Source: Giesbergeria sp. (GTDB taxonomy: Bacteria; Pseudomonadota; Gammaproteobacteria; Burkholderiales; Burkholderiaceae_C). Taken from it: a stretch of DNA of 64,000 nt. Made by a program: the position numbers and the translations under genes. This document shows, in pieces, positions 51,500-60,513 of the stretch (position 1 is its first letter; every line of letters starts with the position of its first letter). The notes beneath the pieces are model-generated. The model saw only the letters and a list, made by a program, of their open reading frames with translations, made no database searches and had not been told where the DNA came from. The DNA lies in contig JAGNYI010000009.1 in the NCBI GenBank assembly GCA_017985015.1, forward strand, positions 1-64,000, in the 5' to 3' direction.

Positions 51500-52585
51500 A
51501 TGAGCAACTTTGACCACTTCGTCGGAACCCGCGAGGTATCGGGTGCTCATGCCTTCGACACCGATGTGCTGAGCGCTTGGCTGGCGCCCAGGCTGGAGGG
51601 TTTTTCGGGCCCGTTGCAGGTGGAGATGTTCAAGGGGGGGCAGTCCAACCCGACCTACAAATTGATCACTCCGGCGCGCAACTACGTAATGCGTTCCAAG
51701 CCCGGACCAGTGGCCAAACTGCTTCCCTCAGCGCACGCCATCGAGCGGGAGTTTGCCGTGATGAGCGGCCTGCAGGGCACACAAGTGCCCGTCCCCCACA
51801 TGCACGTACTGTGCGAAGACGAAAGCATCATCGGTCGCGCCTTCTACATCATGGAGTACATGGAAGGCCGCGTGCTATGGGACCAGGCATTGCCCGGCAT
51901 GACGCCGGCCGAACGCAGCGCAATTTACGATGAAACCAACCGGGTGATCTCCGCGCTGCACACTGTGCCGTTTGCTGAGCAGGGGCTGGCGGGATACGGA
52001 AAACCAGGCAACTACTTCGAGCGCCAGATTGGCCGCTGGAGCAAACAGTACCTGGCGTCCATCACGCAGCCCATTGCCGAGATGGACCGGCTGATGGAAT
52101 GGCTGCCAGCACACATTCCTGCTGGCGCCCGTGACGAAAGCCGAACCTCCATCGTGCACGGTGACTTCCGGCTCGACAACCTCATGTTCCACCCCAGCGA
52201 GCCGCGCGCAATTGCCGTATTGGACTGGGAGCTTTCCACACTCGGCCATCCGCTGGCCGACTTCAGCTACCACTGCATGGCCTGGCACATTCCCCCGGGA
52301 ATGTTTCGCGGCATTGGGGGGCTGGACCACCAGGCGCTGGGCATTCCCACCGAGGCCGAGTACATCCGGCGCTACTGCGAGCGTACGGGTCTTGCCACGC
52401 CCGACGAGTTGGCGCGCGACTGGAATTTCTATCTGGCCTACAACCTGTTTCGGCTGGCAGCGATCCTGCAAGGCATTGCCAAGCGCGTCGAAGCGGGCAC
52501 GGCCTCAAGCGCCCAGGCCAAGGCCTCGGCCGCCGGTGCGCGGCCGCTCGCGGAAATGGCCTGGGGCTTTGCCCAGACCTCCTGA
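51500..52585 (+). CDS. Aminoglycoside-phosphotransferase-like kinase (ACAD10/11 N-terminal type)
   Basis: A 361-residue kinase-fold protein of the APH/choline kinase group. It has the nucleotide-binding region [12 protein letters not shown] (about residue 45), catalytic loop [13 protein letters not shown] (about 217) and metal site [13 protein letters not shown] (about 236). This subfamily is the kinase-like partner of an acyl-CoA dehydrogenase and corresponds to the N-terminal half of ACAD10/11 and to LvaA of Pseudomonas putida, which phosphorylates 4-hydroxyacyl-CoA. It starts 13 bases after the regulator and 35 bases before the dehydrogenase gene. An antibiotic-resistance role is unlikely. 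Confidence 0.85.
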   Translation: MSNFDHFVGTREVSGAHAFDTDVLSAWLAPRLEGFSGPLQVEMFKGGQSNPTYKLITPARNYVMRSKPGPVAKLLPSAHAIEREFAVMSGLQGTQVPVPHMHVLCEDESIIGRAFYIMEYMEGRVLWDQALPGMTPAERSAIYDETNRVISALHTVPFAEQGLAGYGKPGNYFERQIGRWSKQYLASITQPIAEMDRLMEWLPAHIPAGARDESRTSIVHGDFRLDNLMFHPSEPRAIAVLDWELSTLGHPLADFSYHCMAWHIPPGMFRGIGGLDHQALGIPTEAEYIRRYCERTGLATPDELARDWNFYLAYNLFRLAAILQGIAKRVEAGTASSAQAKASAAGARPLAEMAWGFAQTS

Positions 52586-52620
52586 CTCGCCACCGTACCC
52601 CTGTTTTTGAAGGAGATCCC

Positions 52621-53868
52621 ATGGACTTTGACTACTCACCCAAAACCAAGGACTTGCAGGCCCGGCTGCTCCAGTTCATGGATGACTACATCTATCCCGC
52701 CGAGGCCGCCTACACGGCTGAACTGGCCGCCAACACGGCCGCCGGCAAACGCTGGACACCGCTGGAGACGATTGAACAACTCAAGCCCAAGGCGCAGGCC
52801 GCCGGGCTCTGGAATTTGTTTCTGCCTGTGGACACGGCCGAAGCCTCTGGCTACCAGGGCGCTGGCCTGACCAACCAGGAGTACGCACCCCTGGCCGAAA
52901 TCATGGGGCGTGTGCTGTGGTCGAGCGAAGTCTTCAATTGCTCGGCGCCCGACACCGGCAACATGGAAACCATCGCCCGCTACGGCGACGATGCCAACAA
53001 GGCGCGCTGGCTCAAGCCCCTGCTGGAGGGCAAGATCCGATCGGCCTTTGCCATGACCGAGCCAGACGTCGCGTCGAGCGACGCCACCAACATTGAAACC
53101 CGCATCGAACGCCAGGGGGACGAATACGTCATCAATGGTCGCAAATGGTGGACTTCGGGCGCCAATGACCCGCGCTGCTCCGTGTTCATCACCATGGGCA
53201 AGACCGATCCGCAAGCGCCGCGCCATTCGCAGCAGAGCATGATTCTGGTTCCCGCCGACACTGCGGGGGTGAAGATCGTGCGAGCGCTTAACGTGTTTGG
53301 CTACGACGACGCACCGCACGGCCACGCCGAAGTGCTGTTTGAAAACGTGCGTGTGCCCGCCTCCAACATTCTGCTGGGCGAAGGCCGCGGCTTCGAGATC
53401 GCACAAGGGCGCCTGGGCCCGGGGCGTATTCACCATTGCATGCGCCTGATTGGGTTGGCCGAGCGTGCGCTGGAGCTGATGTGCAAGCGCTCGATGTCGC
53501 GCGTCGCTTTTGGAAAGACCGTGGCCCAGCAAGGCGTGACCCAAGAGCGCATCGCCGAAGCACGCTGCAAGATCGACATGGCACGCCTGCTCACCCTCAA
53601 GGCCGCCTGGATGATGGACGTGGCCGGCAACAAGGTGGCCAAGACGGAGATCGCGATGATCAAGGTTGTCGCCCCCACCATGGCCTGCGAAGTCATCGAT
53701 TGGGCGATCCAGGCCCACGGCGGCGGTGGCGTGAGCAATGATTTTCCGCTGGCGTTTTCCTACGCGCAGGCGCGCACGCTGCGTTTTGCCGACGGCCCGG
53801 ACGAAGTGCACCGCGCCTCGATCGCCAAAATGGAACTCGGCAAATACGCGCCACCCAAGGCGCACTGA
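52621..53868 (+). CDS. Acyl-CoA dehydrogenase (ACAD11-like)
   Basis: A 415-residue FAD enzyme of the acyl-CoA dehydrogenase family. It has a helical N-terminal domain, a central beta domain ([20 protein letters not shown], about residue 140) and a C-terminal helical domain with [17 protein letters not shown] (about 267) and the substrate loop near [16 protein letters not shown] (about 380). The ribosome binding site AAGGAGA is strong. Together with the preceding kinase it matches the two halves of ACAD10/11. The substrate is probably a 4-hydroxy or branched acyl-CoA; this is inferred from the pairing only. Confidence 0.9.
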   Translation: MDFDYSPKTKDLQARLLQFMDDYIYPAEAAYTAELAANTAAGKRWTPLETIEQLKPKAQAAGLWNLFLPVDTAEASGYQGAGLTNQEYAPLAEIMGRVLWSSEVFNCSAPDTGNMETIARYGDDANKARWLKPLLEGKIRSAFAMTEPDVASSDATNIETRIERQGDEYVINGRKWWTSGANDPRCSVFITMGKTDPQAPRHSQQSMILVPADTAGVKIVRALNVFGYDDAPHGHAEVLFENVRVPASNILLGEGRGFEIAQGRLGPGRIHHCMRLIGLAERALELMCKRSMSRVAFGKTVAQQGVTQERIAEARCKIDMARLLTLKAAWMMDVAGNKVAKTEIAMIKVVAPTMACEVIDWAIQAHGGGGVSNDFPLAFSYAQARTLRFADGPDEVHRASIAKMELGKYAPPKAH

Positions 53869-53944
53869 GCAAACACAGAGCACACCCTGCGGTTGGCAGG
53901 CCGCAGTTGAAGGGCACACGCCAGTGCGCGTCGTGGCCCTCCAA

Positions 53945-54000
53945 TTGCTACTAAATAGATAGCTACTAGTGCTTATCAAATAAGCGCTAGCAGACATTTT
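53945..54000. repeat. Dispersed palindromic repeat, copy F
   Basis: TTGCTACTAAATAGATAGCT, then ACTAGTGCTTATCAAATAAGC, then GCTAGCAGACATTTTT. The arms GCTTAT and ATAAGC pair around CAA. It lies in the convergent gap between the acyl-CoA dehydrogenase and the cyclase and abuts the cyclase stop codon. Confidence 0.85.
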
Positions 54001-54926
54001 TAGCTCAACTTCATGCTGCTGCCGGTAACATGAAACTTCAGCACGGGAGCACCGGGCCCGAAGGCAATGCCCAAGGAAATGGTGCCGCTACCGTGAAGGA
54101 TGCAGGCGTCGCGCCGCAGTCGTACCTCAGCGTCGCTGCCGTCAAAGCGAACCCAGCTGCCAAAGCTGCTCAGATCGGTCAGCGTGAACACCCCCTGCCG
54201 CCAGTCGATGCGCGCATGCATGCGCGAGACGCGCGGATCATGGACAAAGCAATCGGCCTCGGGCGAACGCCCCACATGTACGGGGACCTCGTCCGAGTTG
54301 AACACGCGCTTCTCGTCTGTCCACGCCAGCTCCACCGTGCCCAGCACATTGTCGAGCGGGGCGAGCACGCTCGGCAGCAGTGCGTGCTGCGTCAACGCCT
54401 CCTGGGGCTGGTCGTCGCGCCAATCTGCCTGGTAGACCACCTGCGACTCGGACTTGCCCCGGATGTCAAACATCCCCAGCCGCCGAAAATGCACACGCGG
54501 CACGACACCAGCGTCCACGGCCGTGGCGTCTGTGACCCAAATCTCGCTGGCACCCGCCCGCTCGCACAGACGCGAGGCGACGTTGACAGCGTCGCCATAG
54601 GTGTCACCTTCGAGTTCCACCACTTCACCGGTGGCGACGCCAATCCGTATCGCCATGCGCATCGGTTCCGCCCAGCGCGCCAGCGTGAGCTGGTGGTCAC
54701 GCTGCAAATCGGCAGCGGCATGGACTGCGGCGTGAGCGTCGGTGAAAACGCTCAGCACGCCATCGCCCAGCTCCTTCACCACGCGGCCGCCATGGCCGAC
54801 CACGACATCTCCCATCCAGCGCGTCAGGCGCGTAACGGCCTGTGAAGCGCGCTCGTTGCCAAGGGACTCATAGAGGGCCGTGCTTCCCGACAGATCAGAA
54901 AACACTACGGTGGCAAAGATGCGCAA
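54000..54926 (-). CDS. Class III adenylate cyclase with C-terminal FHA domain
   Basis: A 308-residue soluble signalling protein. Residues about 3-165 are a class III cyclase domain with both metal-binding Asp (D11 in FSDLSGST, D55 in KELGDGV), substrate Lys (K51) and Asp (D108), and the transition-state Asn/Arg (N115, R119 in GDAVNVASRL). All six canonical residues are present, so it should be an active adenylate cyclase. Residues about 215-290 are an FHA domain (VGRSPEADCFVHDPRVSRMHA) that would bind phosphothreonine. A kinase partner is not visible nearby. No membrane segment. Confidence 0.88.
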   Translation of the reverse strand: MRIFATVVFSDLSGSTALYESLGNERASQAVTRLTRWMGDVVVGHGGRVVKELGDGVLSVFTDAHAAVHAAADLQRDHQLTLARWAEPMRMAIRIGVATGEVVELEGDTYGDAVNVASRLCERAGASEIWVTDATAVDAGVVPRVHFRRLGMFDIRGKSESQVVYQADWRDDQPQEALTQHALLPSVLAPLDNVLGTVELAWTDEKRVFNSDEVPVHVGRSPEADCFVHDPRVSRMHARIDWRQGVFTLTDLSSFGSWVRFDGSDAEVRLRRDACILHGSGTISLGIAFGPGAPVLKFHVTGSSMKLS

Positions 54927-54999
54927 GAGAACAGCCTGAAGATAGATTGCTAAAGAAACAGTTTAAAACAGCCCCATGCATTTGGCTGCAATATGCGTG

Positions 55000-56325
55000 T
55001 CAGATCGATGCATTTGCGCCAACGCCGAGCCACAGCGCCGCACCCTCTCCTGCCACCCTGCCGCTGGCAATGCAGGCAGTGAGCAGGTAGCCTCCCGTCG
55101 GTGCCTCCCAATCGAGCATCTCGCCGCAACAGAACACGCCCGGACGGCGCGTCAGCATCAAATGCTCGTTCAGGTCTTCCAGCGCCACGCCACCCGCCGT
55201 GCTGATGGCTTCGGCCACCGGACGCGCGGCACACAGCACCAGCGGCAGCTCCTTGATCGCAGCGGCCAGCAACGCCGGGTCAGCCATTTGCTCCTTGCTA
55301 AGCACCTCGTGCAGCAAACCCATCTTCACGCCGCCCAGACCCAAGCGGCTCTTGAGATGGCTCGACAACGAGCGCGCACCGCGCGGATGGGCGGTCTCGC
55401 TCAATACCCGTTCTGCGCTGTGGTCCGGCAGCAGATCAAGATGCACTGTGGCGCTGTGGTTCCGAGCGATTTCCTCGCGAACCAGGGCCGAAACGGCGTA
55501 AATGAGACTGCCTTCCACTCCAGTCGCCGTGACCACGAACTCGCCGCGCCGGGAGAAGCTCGCCCCCACCGCATCGGTAAAGCGCAAAGCCACCGACTTG
55601 AGCGCAGCGCCTGCGTACCGCTCGACAAAGTGCGGCGTCCAGCCGCTGGGCGACGCCCCGCCCTGACCGAACAGCTCCTTGAGGAACTCCCGCCGGCTCT
55701 CGCCACGCAAGCCCTGGCCCCCTACAACGTCGAAACCGCAGTTGGCAGGAGCCAACGGCTGTACGCGGGTGCCATCAGCCGCCAAAGCCTCTACCCAAGC
55801 GCCGTCGGAACCCAGCTGTGGCCAGCTGGCCCCACCCAGCGCCAGCACCGTCACACCCGCTGCGACGCGGTAGGCCCCCGCAGGGCCTTGAAACAGCAGC
55901 GTGCCATCGTCGGCCCAGCCGTGCCAGCGCTGGCGCATATGGAACTGCACCCCTGCAGCGCGTAGACGTACCAGCCAGGCGCGAAGCAGCGGCGCGGCCT
56001 TCATTTCCGCTGGAAACACCCGCCCCGAGGTGCCCACAAACGTGTCAATCCCCAAGGCTTGCGCCCAGGCACGCACCTGGTCCGCACCGAAGCGCGCCAG
56101 CCAGGGCGCCACCCAGGGGGCGCGCGCACCATAGCGGCTCAGGAACACGTCGGCGGGCTCGGAATGGGTAAGGTTGAGCCCACCCCTTCCGGCCAGAAGG
56201 AATTTGCGCCCCACCGAGGGCATGGCGTCGTACACATGCACCTGGCGCCCCGCAGCGGCGAGTTGCTGGGCCGCCATCAGGCCGGCCGGGCCGCCGCCGA
56301 TGACGACGGTATCGTGCGAATGCAC
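55000..56325 (-). CDS. HI0933/YhiN-family flavoprotein (TIGR03862-like)
   Basis: A 441-residue FAD-binding oxidoreductase of unknown reaction. The N-terminus has [20 protein letters not shown] and the family-specific [18 protein letters not shown] (about residue 43); the C-terminal FAD segment is [20 protein letters not shown] (about 400). The GTG at 56325 gives the expected family N-terminus. An ATG at 56397 and a TTG at 56349 also remain open, but that DNA looks regulatory. Divergent from trxA, 73 bases after the cyclase. Confidence 0.85.
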   Translation of the reverse strand: MHSHDTVVIGGGPAGLMAAQQLAAAGRQVHVYDAMPSVGRKFLLAGRGGLNLTHSEPADVFLSRYGARAPWVAPWLARFGADQVRAWAQALGIDTFVGTSGRVFPAEMKAAPLLRAWLVRLRAAGVQFHMRQRWHGWADDGTLLFQGPAGAYRVAAGVTVLALGGASWPQLGSDGAWVEALAADGTRVQPLAPANCGFDVVGGQGLRGESRREFLKELFGQGGASPSGWTPHFVERYAGAALKSVALRFTDAVGASFSRRGEFVVTATGVEGSLIYAVSALVREEIARNHSATVHLDLLPDHSAERVLSETAHPRGARSLSSHLKSRLGLGGVKMGLLHEVLSKEQMADPALLAAAIKELPLVLCAARPVAEAISTAGGVALEDLNEHLMLTRRPGVFCCGEMLDWEAPTGGYLLTACIASGRVAGEGAALWLGVGANASI

Positions 56326-56371
56326 CGAATCATTCAGGCCTTGCTGCAATTTCGAGATCCTTCCATATCGT

Positions 56372-56404
56372 ATTTCGCTATGACTGTGATAGCGCATTTC
56401 GCTA
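56372..56404. promoter_or_regulatory. Inverted and direct repeats upstream of trxA
   Basis: The inverted repeat CGCTAT (56376-56381) / ATAGCG (56389-56394) around seven bases overlaps a direct repeat ATTTCGCTA (56372-56380 and 56396-56404). It lies in the divergent region between the flavoprotein and trxA genes and looks like an operator. No known regulator site is recognised. Confidence 0.4.
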
Positions 56405-56481
56405 CCGTCGCGGGCAAGTGTGCAGTGGTTTCTGTCACAATGAATGGACTCTATCTCTTTCGCACCCGTCAAAGGAAAAGC

Positions 56482-56814
56482 ATGGCCAGCGACCTCATCA
56501 AACATCTTTCCGACGCCAGCTTCGAGGCCGACGTACTCAAATCGTCCACCCCCGTTCTGGTGGACTATTGGGCCGAATGGTGCGGCCCCTGCAAGATGAT
56601 TGCCCCCATTCTTGATGAAGTGGCCGCCAGCCACCAAGGCAAGCTGCAAGTGGCCAAGATGAACGTGGACGACAACCGCGAAGTGCCTGCACGCTACGGC
56701 ATCCGTGGCATTCCCACGCTGATGCTGTTCAAGAACGGTGAGCTTGCCGCGACCAAGGTGGGCGCCATGAGCAAGGCGCAACTCACCGCCTTTATCGAGC
56801 AACAACTCGCCTGA
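56482..56814 (+). CDS. trxA: Thioredoxin
   Basis: A 110-residue cytosolic disulfide reductant. The active site WCGPC is at about residue 33, in [15 protein letters not shown], with the buried Asp and the cis-Pro in [12 protein letters not shown] (about residue 77). The ATG at 56482 is preceded by AAAGGAAAAG. The order trxA-rho is common in proteobacteria. A GC stem without a T-tract follows the gene (56824-56853). Confidence 0.98.
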   Translation: MASDLIKHLSDASFEADVLKSSTPVLVDYWAEWCGPCKMIAPILDEVAASHQGKLQVAKMNVDDNREVPARYGIRGIPTLMLFKNGELAATKVGAMSKAQLTAFIEQQLA

Positions 56815-56823
56815 TTTTCCCGC

Positions 56824-56853
56824 GCGTGCAGTCCTGCCCCAATGGCTGCACGC
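56824..56853. other. Hairpin after trxA
   Basis: GCGTGCAG (56824-56831) pairs with CTGCACGC (56846-56853). No T-tract follows, so it is not a standard intrinsic terminator; it may stabilise the trxA 3' end. Confidence 0.5.
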
Positions 56854-56917
56854 AACGCGCCTAATTTGTTGACCTAGATGTCCATGCCGATCCCCCGCAT
56901 CCGGCCCATTTTTTTCC

Positions 56918-56926
56918 TGTCATAAT
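56918..56926 (+). promoter_or_regulatory. Candidate extended -10 promoter of rho
   Basis: TGTCATAAT fits an extended -10 (TGN plus CATAAT, five of six to consensus). It implies a leader of about 128 bases before rho. rho leaders are commonly long because Rho controls its own transcription. The -35 region is poor. Confidence 0.5.
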
Positions 56927-57060
56927 CTTTTCTGCTCACTGCGTCGCAAACCCATGCGATCGGTTCGAGCAACTTCAGACGTGCCAAGCCCGCGTTCCGC
57001 GGCTCTCCTGGCATCCAGCCTCTCCCCCTGATTCATACCACTCCGCTCAGGAGTTTCTCC

Positions 57061-58323
57061 ATGCACCTTAACGAACTCAAGGCACTGCACGTGTCCGAAG
57101 TCCTCAAGCAGGCCGAAGAGCTTGAAATCGAAAACGGCGGCCGCATGCGCAAGCAGGAGCTGATGTTCGCGATCATCAAGAAGCGCGCGAAGGCCGGCGA
57201 GCAGGTGTTTGCCGATGGCGTGCTCGAAATCCTGCCCGACGGATTCGGCTTCCTGCGCAGCCCGGACACGAGCTACACCGCCAGCACCGACGACATCTAC
57301 ATTTCGCCCAGCCAGGTGAGGCGCTTCAACCTGCACACCGGCGACATGATCGAAGGCGAGGTACGCACGCCCAAGGACGGCGAGCGCTACTTTGCCCTGA
57401 CCAAGCTCGACAAGGTCAACGACGGCCCACCTGAGCAAAACAAGCACAAGGTGATGTTCGAGAACCTGACGCCGCTGTTCCCCAAGGAACAGATGCGCCT
57501 GGAGCGCGACGTCAAGAGCGAAGAGAACATCACTGGCCGCATCATCGACATCATCGCGCCCATCGGCCGTGGCCAGCGCGCACTGATCGTCGCGCCACCC
57601 AAGAGTGGCAAGACGGTGATGATGCAGCACATCGCCCACGCCATCACCGCCAACAACCCCGACGTGCACCTGATGGTGTTGCTCGTCGATGAGCGGCCTG
57701 AAGAAGTGACCGAGATGCAGCGCACCGTCAAGGGTGAAATCATTGCGTCCACCTTTGACGAGCCCGCAGCGCGCCACGTGCACGTGGCCGAAATGGTGAT
57801 CGAGCGCGCCAAGCGGCTCGTCGAGCTCAAAAAAGACGTGGTGATCCTGCTTGACTCCATCACCCGTCTTGCCCGGGCTTACAACAACGTCGTGCCTTCA
57901 TCGGGCAAGGTGCTTTCGGGCGGCGTCGACTCGAATGCACTGCAACGCCCCAAACGCTTCTTTGGCGCAGCGCGCAAGGTGGAAGAAGGCGGTTCGCTGA
58001 CCATCATCGCCACGGCGCTGGTCGATACCGGCAGTCGCATGGACGAAGTGATTTTTGAAGAATTCAAGGGCACGGGCAATTGTGAGATTCACCTCAATCG
58101 CCGCCTGTATGAAAAGCGTGTGTTCCCGGCCATTGAACTCAACAAGAGCGGGACGCGCCGCGAGGAACTCCTGCTCACGCCCGAGATTCTGCAAAAGACG
58201 CGCATCCTGCGCCAGCTCATGTACAACATGGACGAGATGGAATCCATGGAACTCATGATCAAGAACATGAGAGCCACCAAGAGCAACGTCGAGTTTTTTG
58301 ACATGATGCGCAGGGGTGGATAA
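57061..58323 (+). CDS. rho: Transcription termination factor Rho
   Basis: Hexameric RNA helicase that ends transcripts at C-rich, untranslated sites. The 420 residues have an N-terminal helical domain ([20 protein letters not shown]), the cold-shock-like RNA-binding domain (about 48-118; [10 protein letters not shown]), Walker [10 protein letters not shown] (about 177), Walker [17 protein letters not shown] (about 260) and the Q loop [14 protein letters not shown]. The ATG at 57061 has AGGAG nine bases ahead. It is followed by rpmE2. Confidence 0.98.
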   Translation: MHLNELKALHVSEVLKQAEELEIENGGRMRKQELMFAIIKKRAKAGEQVFADGVLEILPDGFGFLRSPDTSYTASTDDIYISPSQVRRFNLHTGDMIEGEVRTPKDGERYFALTKLDKVNDGPPEQNKHKVMFENLTPLFPKEQMRLERDVKSEENITGRIIDIIAPIGRGQRALIVAPPKSGKTVMMQHIAHAITANNPDVHLMVLLVDERPEEVTEMQRTVKGEIIASTFDEPAARHVHVAEMVIERAKRLVELKKDVVILLDSITRLARAYNNVVPSSGKVLSGGVDSNALQRPKRFFGAARKVEEGGSLTIIATALVDTGSRMDEVIFEEFKGTGNCEIHLNRRLYEKRVFPAIELNKSGTRREELLLTPEILQKTRILRQLMYNMDEMESMELMIKNMRATKSNVEFFDMMRRGG

Positions 58324-58327
58324 AAGC

Positions 58328-58333
58328 TATAAT
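58328..58333 (+). promoter_or_regulatory. Candidate -10 element of rpmE2
   Basis: A perfect TATAAT five bases after the rho stop and 70 bases before rpmE2. The nearest TTGACA (58298-58303) is 24 bases upstream, too far for an ordinary promoter, so this remains uncertain. Confidence 0.35.
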
Positions 58334-58403
58334 TTAGGGCTTTTTTGCGGAAAGTAGGCTGGACGGTCCGGCCCGGCTCCCGCAGCGACCTCCAAGGAAC
58401 ATC

Positions 58404-58664
58404 ATGAAAGACGGCATTCACCCCAACTACCGCGAAGTGCTCTTCGTCGACCTCTCCAACGGTTTCAAGTTCGTCACGCGCTCGTGTGTGAACACCAAGG
58501 AAATGGGCAAGACCGAAGACGGGCGTGAACTGCCGATGTTCAAGCTCGATACGTCCAGCGAATCACACCCCTTCTACACCGGTACGCAAAAGTCGGTCGA
58601 CAATATGGGTGGGCGCGTCGAGCGCTTCCGCAACCGTTTCGGCAAGACGACGACGGCCAAGTAA
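58404..58664 (+). CDS. rpmE2: 50S ribosomal protein L31 type B
   Basis: An 86-residue L31 of the zinc-independent (type B) class. It begins MKDGIHPNYREVLFVDLSNG and lacks the paired CxxC zinc motif, having a single Cys (CVNTKE). In many bacteria this form replaces zinc-bound L31 under zinc limitation, but here no zinc-bound paralogue is in the window, so it may be the only L31. AAGGA lies before the ATG. It follows rho. Confidence 0.96.
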   Translation: MKDGIHPNYREVLFVDLSNGFKFVTRSCVNTKEMGKTEDGRELPMFKLDTSSESHPFYTGTQKSVDNMGGRVERFRNRFGKTTTAK

Positions 58665-58737
58665 GCGTCTGCGGGCACGCTGGCAGGCCTTCGAAAGCGC
58701 CCTGTCCAAGCGCCAGTGCCCTCGCACCAGTCCAGAG

Positions 58738-58767
58738 GCAGCCCGGGAAACCGCGCTGCTTTTTTTT
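58738..58767 (+). terminator. Terminator after rpmE2
   Basis: The stem GCAGC (58738-58742) pairs with GCTGC (58755-58759) with a smaller GG/CC inner pair, followed by eight Ts (58760-58767). It separates rpmE2 from the membrane protein gene. Confidence 0.75.
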
Positions 58768-58806
58768 GCCCGTATGCTTCACAGCGACTCTGCAGCCTGA
58801 CTTCGC

Positions 58807-60513
58807 GTGAACCAACCCACTCCCGCCATCGTTCCCCACAGCGCCGTGCGGCCCCTGCCGCGCTGGGCTTTGCTGCTTTTGTGCGCGGCCTACGTGCTGC
58901 CGGGTTTCATCGGCCGCGACCCCTGGCGCGGGGCCGATGTCACTGCTTATGGCTACATGCTGGAATTGGCGGGCGGGCATACATCTTGGTTCGCGCCCCT
59001 GCTGGGCGCCTTGGCGCCGGAATCGGACGGTCTGCTGCCCTACTGGCTGGGCGCCTGGGCCTTGCAGATCACGCAGGGCCTGCTGCCTGCCATTTTTGCG
59101 ACGCGCATTCCCTTCGCCTTGCTGCTGGTGCTGAGCTTGTGGGCCACCTGGTGGGGCATTTACGCATTGGCGCGCAGCCCCGGTGCGCAGCCCGTGGCGT
59201 TTGCGTTTGGCGGCGAAGCCTCGCCTGCCGACTACGCGCGCGCTATCGCCGACGGCGGCCTGCTCGCATTGCTCGCCAGCCTGGGACTGGCCCAGCCCAC
59301 CCACGAGACTTCGGCCTATCTCACGCAGCTTTGTGGCACAGCGCTTGTCTTTTATGGGCTGGCGGCCATGCCACGCCAGCGCTGGGGGCCGTGGCTGGCA
59401 ATCGCATTAGGCCTGCCTGGACTGGTGCTCAGCGGCGCGCCGATCCTGGCGGTGCTCTACGGCGCGGGTGGCACGCTGCTGTGCCTATGGGCGACAGACG
59501 AGGCACAACCCGAGGCTCCCATGGCGCGCCGTGCGGCCCTGGGCCTGTTGGTACTGACGCTGGCAACCGCATGGCTTGCCTGGCAACTGGGTCTGTGGGA
59601 GCGGCGCGTCCTTTGGCCCGACTTTGAAAAGGAAGCGCGCAGCCTGGCGCGCCTGTTGCTGTGGTTCACCTGGCCCGCCTGGCCGCTGGCGCTGTGGACG
59701 CTGTGGCGCTGGCGACGCCATGTTTTGGTCCTGCCTCTGCGGCGCCATCTTTGGTTACCGTTGTGGTTCGCCGTCTGCGCCCTTGTGGCCATGGCGCTCT
59801 CGCGGCCTGCCGACCGCGCGCTGCTGCTGGGCCTGCCGGCGCTGGCGGCGCTGGCGGCGTTTGCTCTGCCCACGCTCAAACGCAGCGTGTCGGCGCTGAT
59901 CGACTGGTTCACGCTGCTCTTCTTTACGGCCTCTGCCATTGCCATCTGGGTTATCTGGGTATCCACGCAAACCGGTTTCCCGGCCAAACCCGCCGCCAAC
60001 GTGGCCAGACTTGCCCAGGGTTTTGTTCCGGAATTTTCTGCCCTGGCCTTTGCTGTGGCCTTGGCTGCCACCGCTGCTTGGTGCGCGGTCGTTGTCTGGC
60101 GCACAGGGCGCAACCAGAGCGCGCTGTGGAAAACACTTGTGCTCCCAGCGGCGGGCACCACGCTGTGCTGGCTTCTGCTCACCACGCTGTGGCTTCCCAT
60201 GCTGAATTACGCGCGCAGCGACGCGCCCCAGGTGCGGGCAGTAATGGCGCTGACCGGAAACGCGCCCTGCGTGCACGTGCTGGGCCTGGACCAAGGCCAG
60301 TTTGCCGCGCTGCAGGTGTTTGGCACCGTCGCCACCCGCCCGCTGACGGCTGCCGCTCCCACGTGTCCCTGGCTGCTCGTGGCCGACGATGCACCCCGGC
60401 CTGCCTTGCGCCGCAGCCCGCCAGACGAAAAAGAATGGATATTTACAGCCCGGATCGGACGGCCTACCGACCGCAACGATGCGCTGGTGGTGTACCGGCG
60501 CCTGCCACCTTAA
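58807..60513 (+). CDS. Polytopic membrane protein, ArnT/PMT-like glycosyltransferase candidate
   Basis: A 568-residue inner membrane protein with about ten to twelve hydrophobic segments. The first loop DPWRGADVTAYGYMLELAGG (about residue 38) has the Asp-containing pattern of the first periplasmic loop in ArnT/PMT glycosyltransferases, which use polyprenyl-phosphate sugars. The C-terminal 100 residues are soluble. The start is a GTG at 58807 with a weak ribosome binding site. Its stop codon overlaps that of the convergent phoR (TTAA). The acceptor is unknown, and the family call is by layout only. Confidence 0.7.
   Translation: MNQPTPAIVPHSAVRPLPRWALLLLCAAYVLPGFIGRDPWRGADVTAYGYMLELAGGHTSWFAPLLGALAPESDGLLPYWLGAWALQITQGLLPAIFATRIPFALLLVLSLWATWWGIYALARSPGAQPVAFAFGGEASPADYARAIADGGLLALLASLGLAQPTHETSAYLTQLCGTALVFYGLAAMPRQRWGPWLAIALGLPGLVLSGAPILAVLYGAGGTLLCLWATDEAQPEAPMARRAALGLLVLTLATAWLAWQLGLWERRVLWPDFEKEARSLARLLLWFTWPAWPLALWTLWRWRRHVLVLPLRRHLWLPLWFAVCALVAMALSRPADRALLLGLPALAALAAFALPTLKRSVSALIDWFTLLFFTASAIAIWVIWVSTQTGFPAKPAANVARLAQGFVPEFSALAFAVALAATAAWCAVVVWRTGRNQSALWKTLVLPAAGTTLCWLLLTTLWLPMLNYARSDAPQVRAVMALTGNAPCVHVLGLDQGQFAALQVFGTVATRPLTAAAPTCPWLLVADDAPRPALRRSPPDEKEWIFTARIGRPTDRNDALVVYRRLPP

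Noticed and set aside
51500-52585. Aminoglycoside resistance gene
   Set aside because: The APH-like fold, length and pairing with an acyl-CoA dehydrogenase match the ACAD10/11 kinase group, not resistance enzymes.
58298-58333. TTGACA...TATAAT as a standard promoter for rpmE2
   Set aside because: Each hexamer is perfect but the spacer is 24 bases, too long for normal sigma-70 use; TTGACA is in the rho coding end. Only the -10 is kept, at low confidence.
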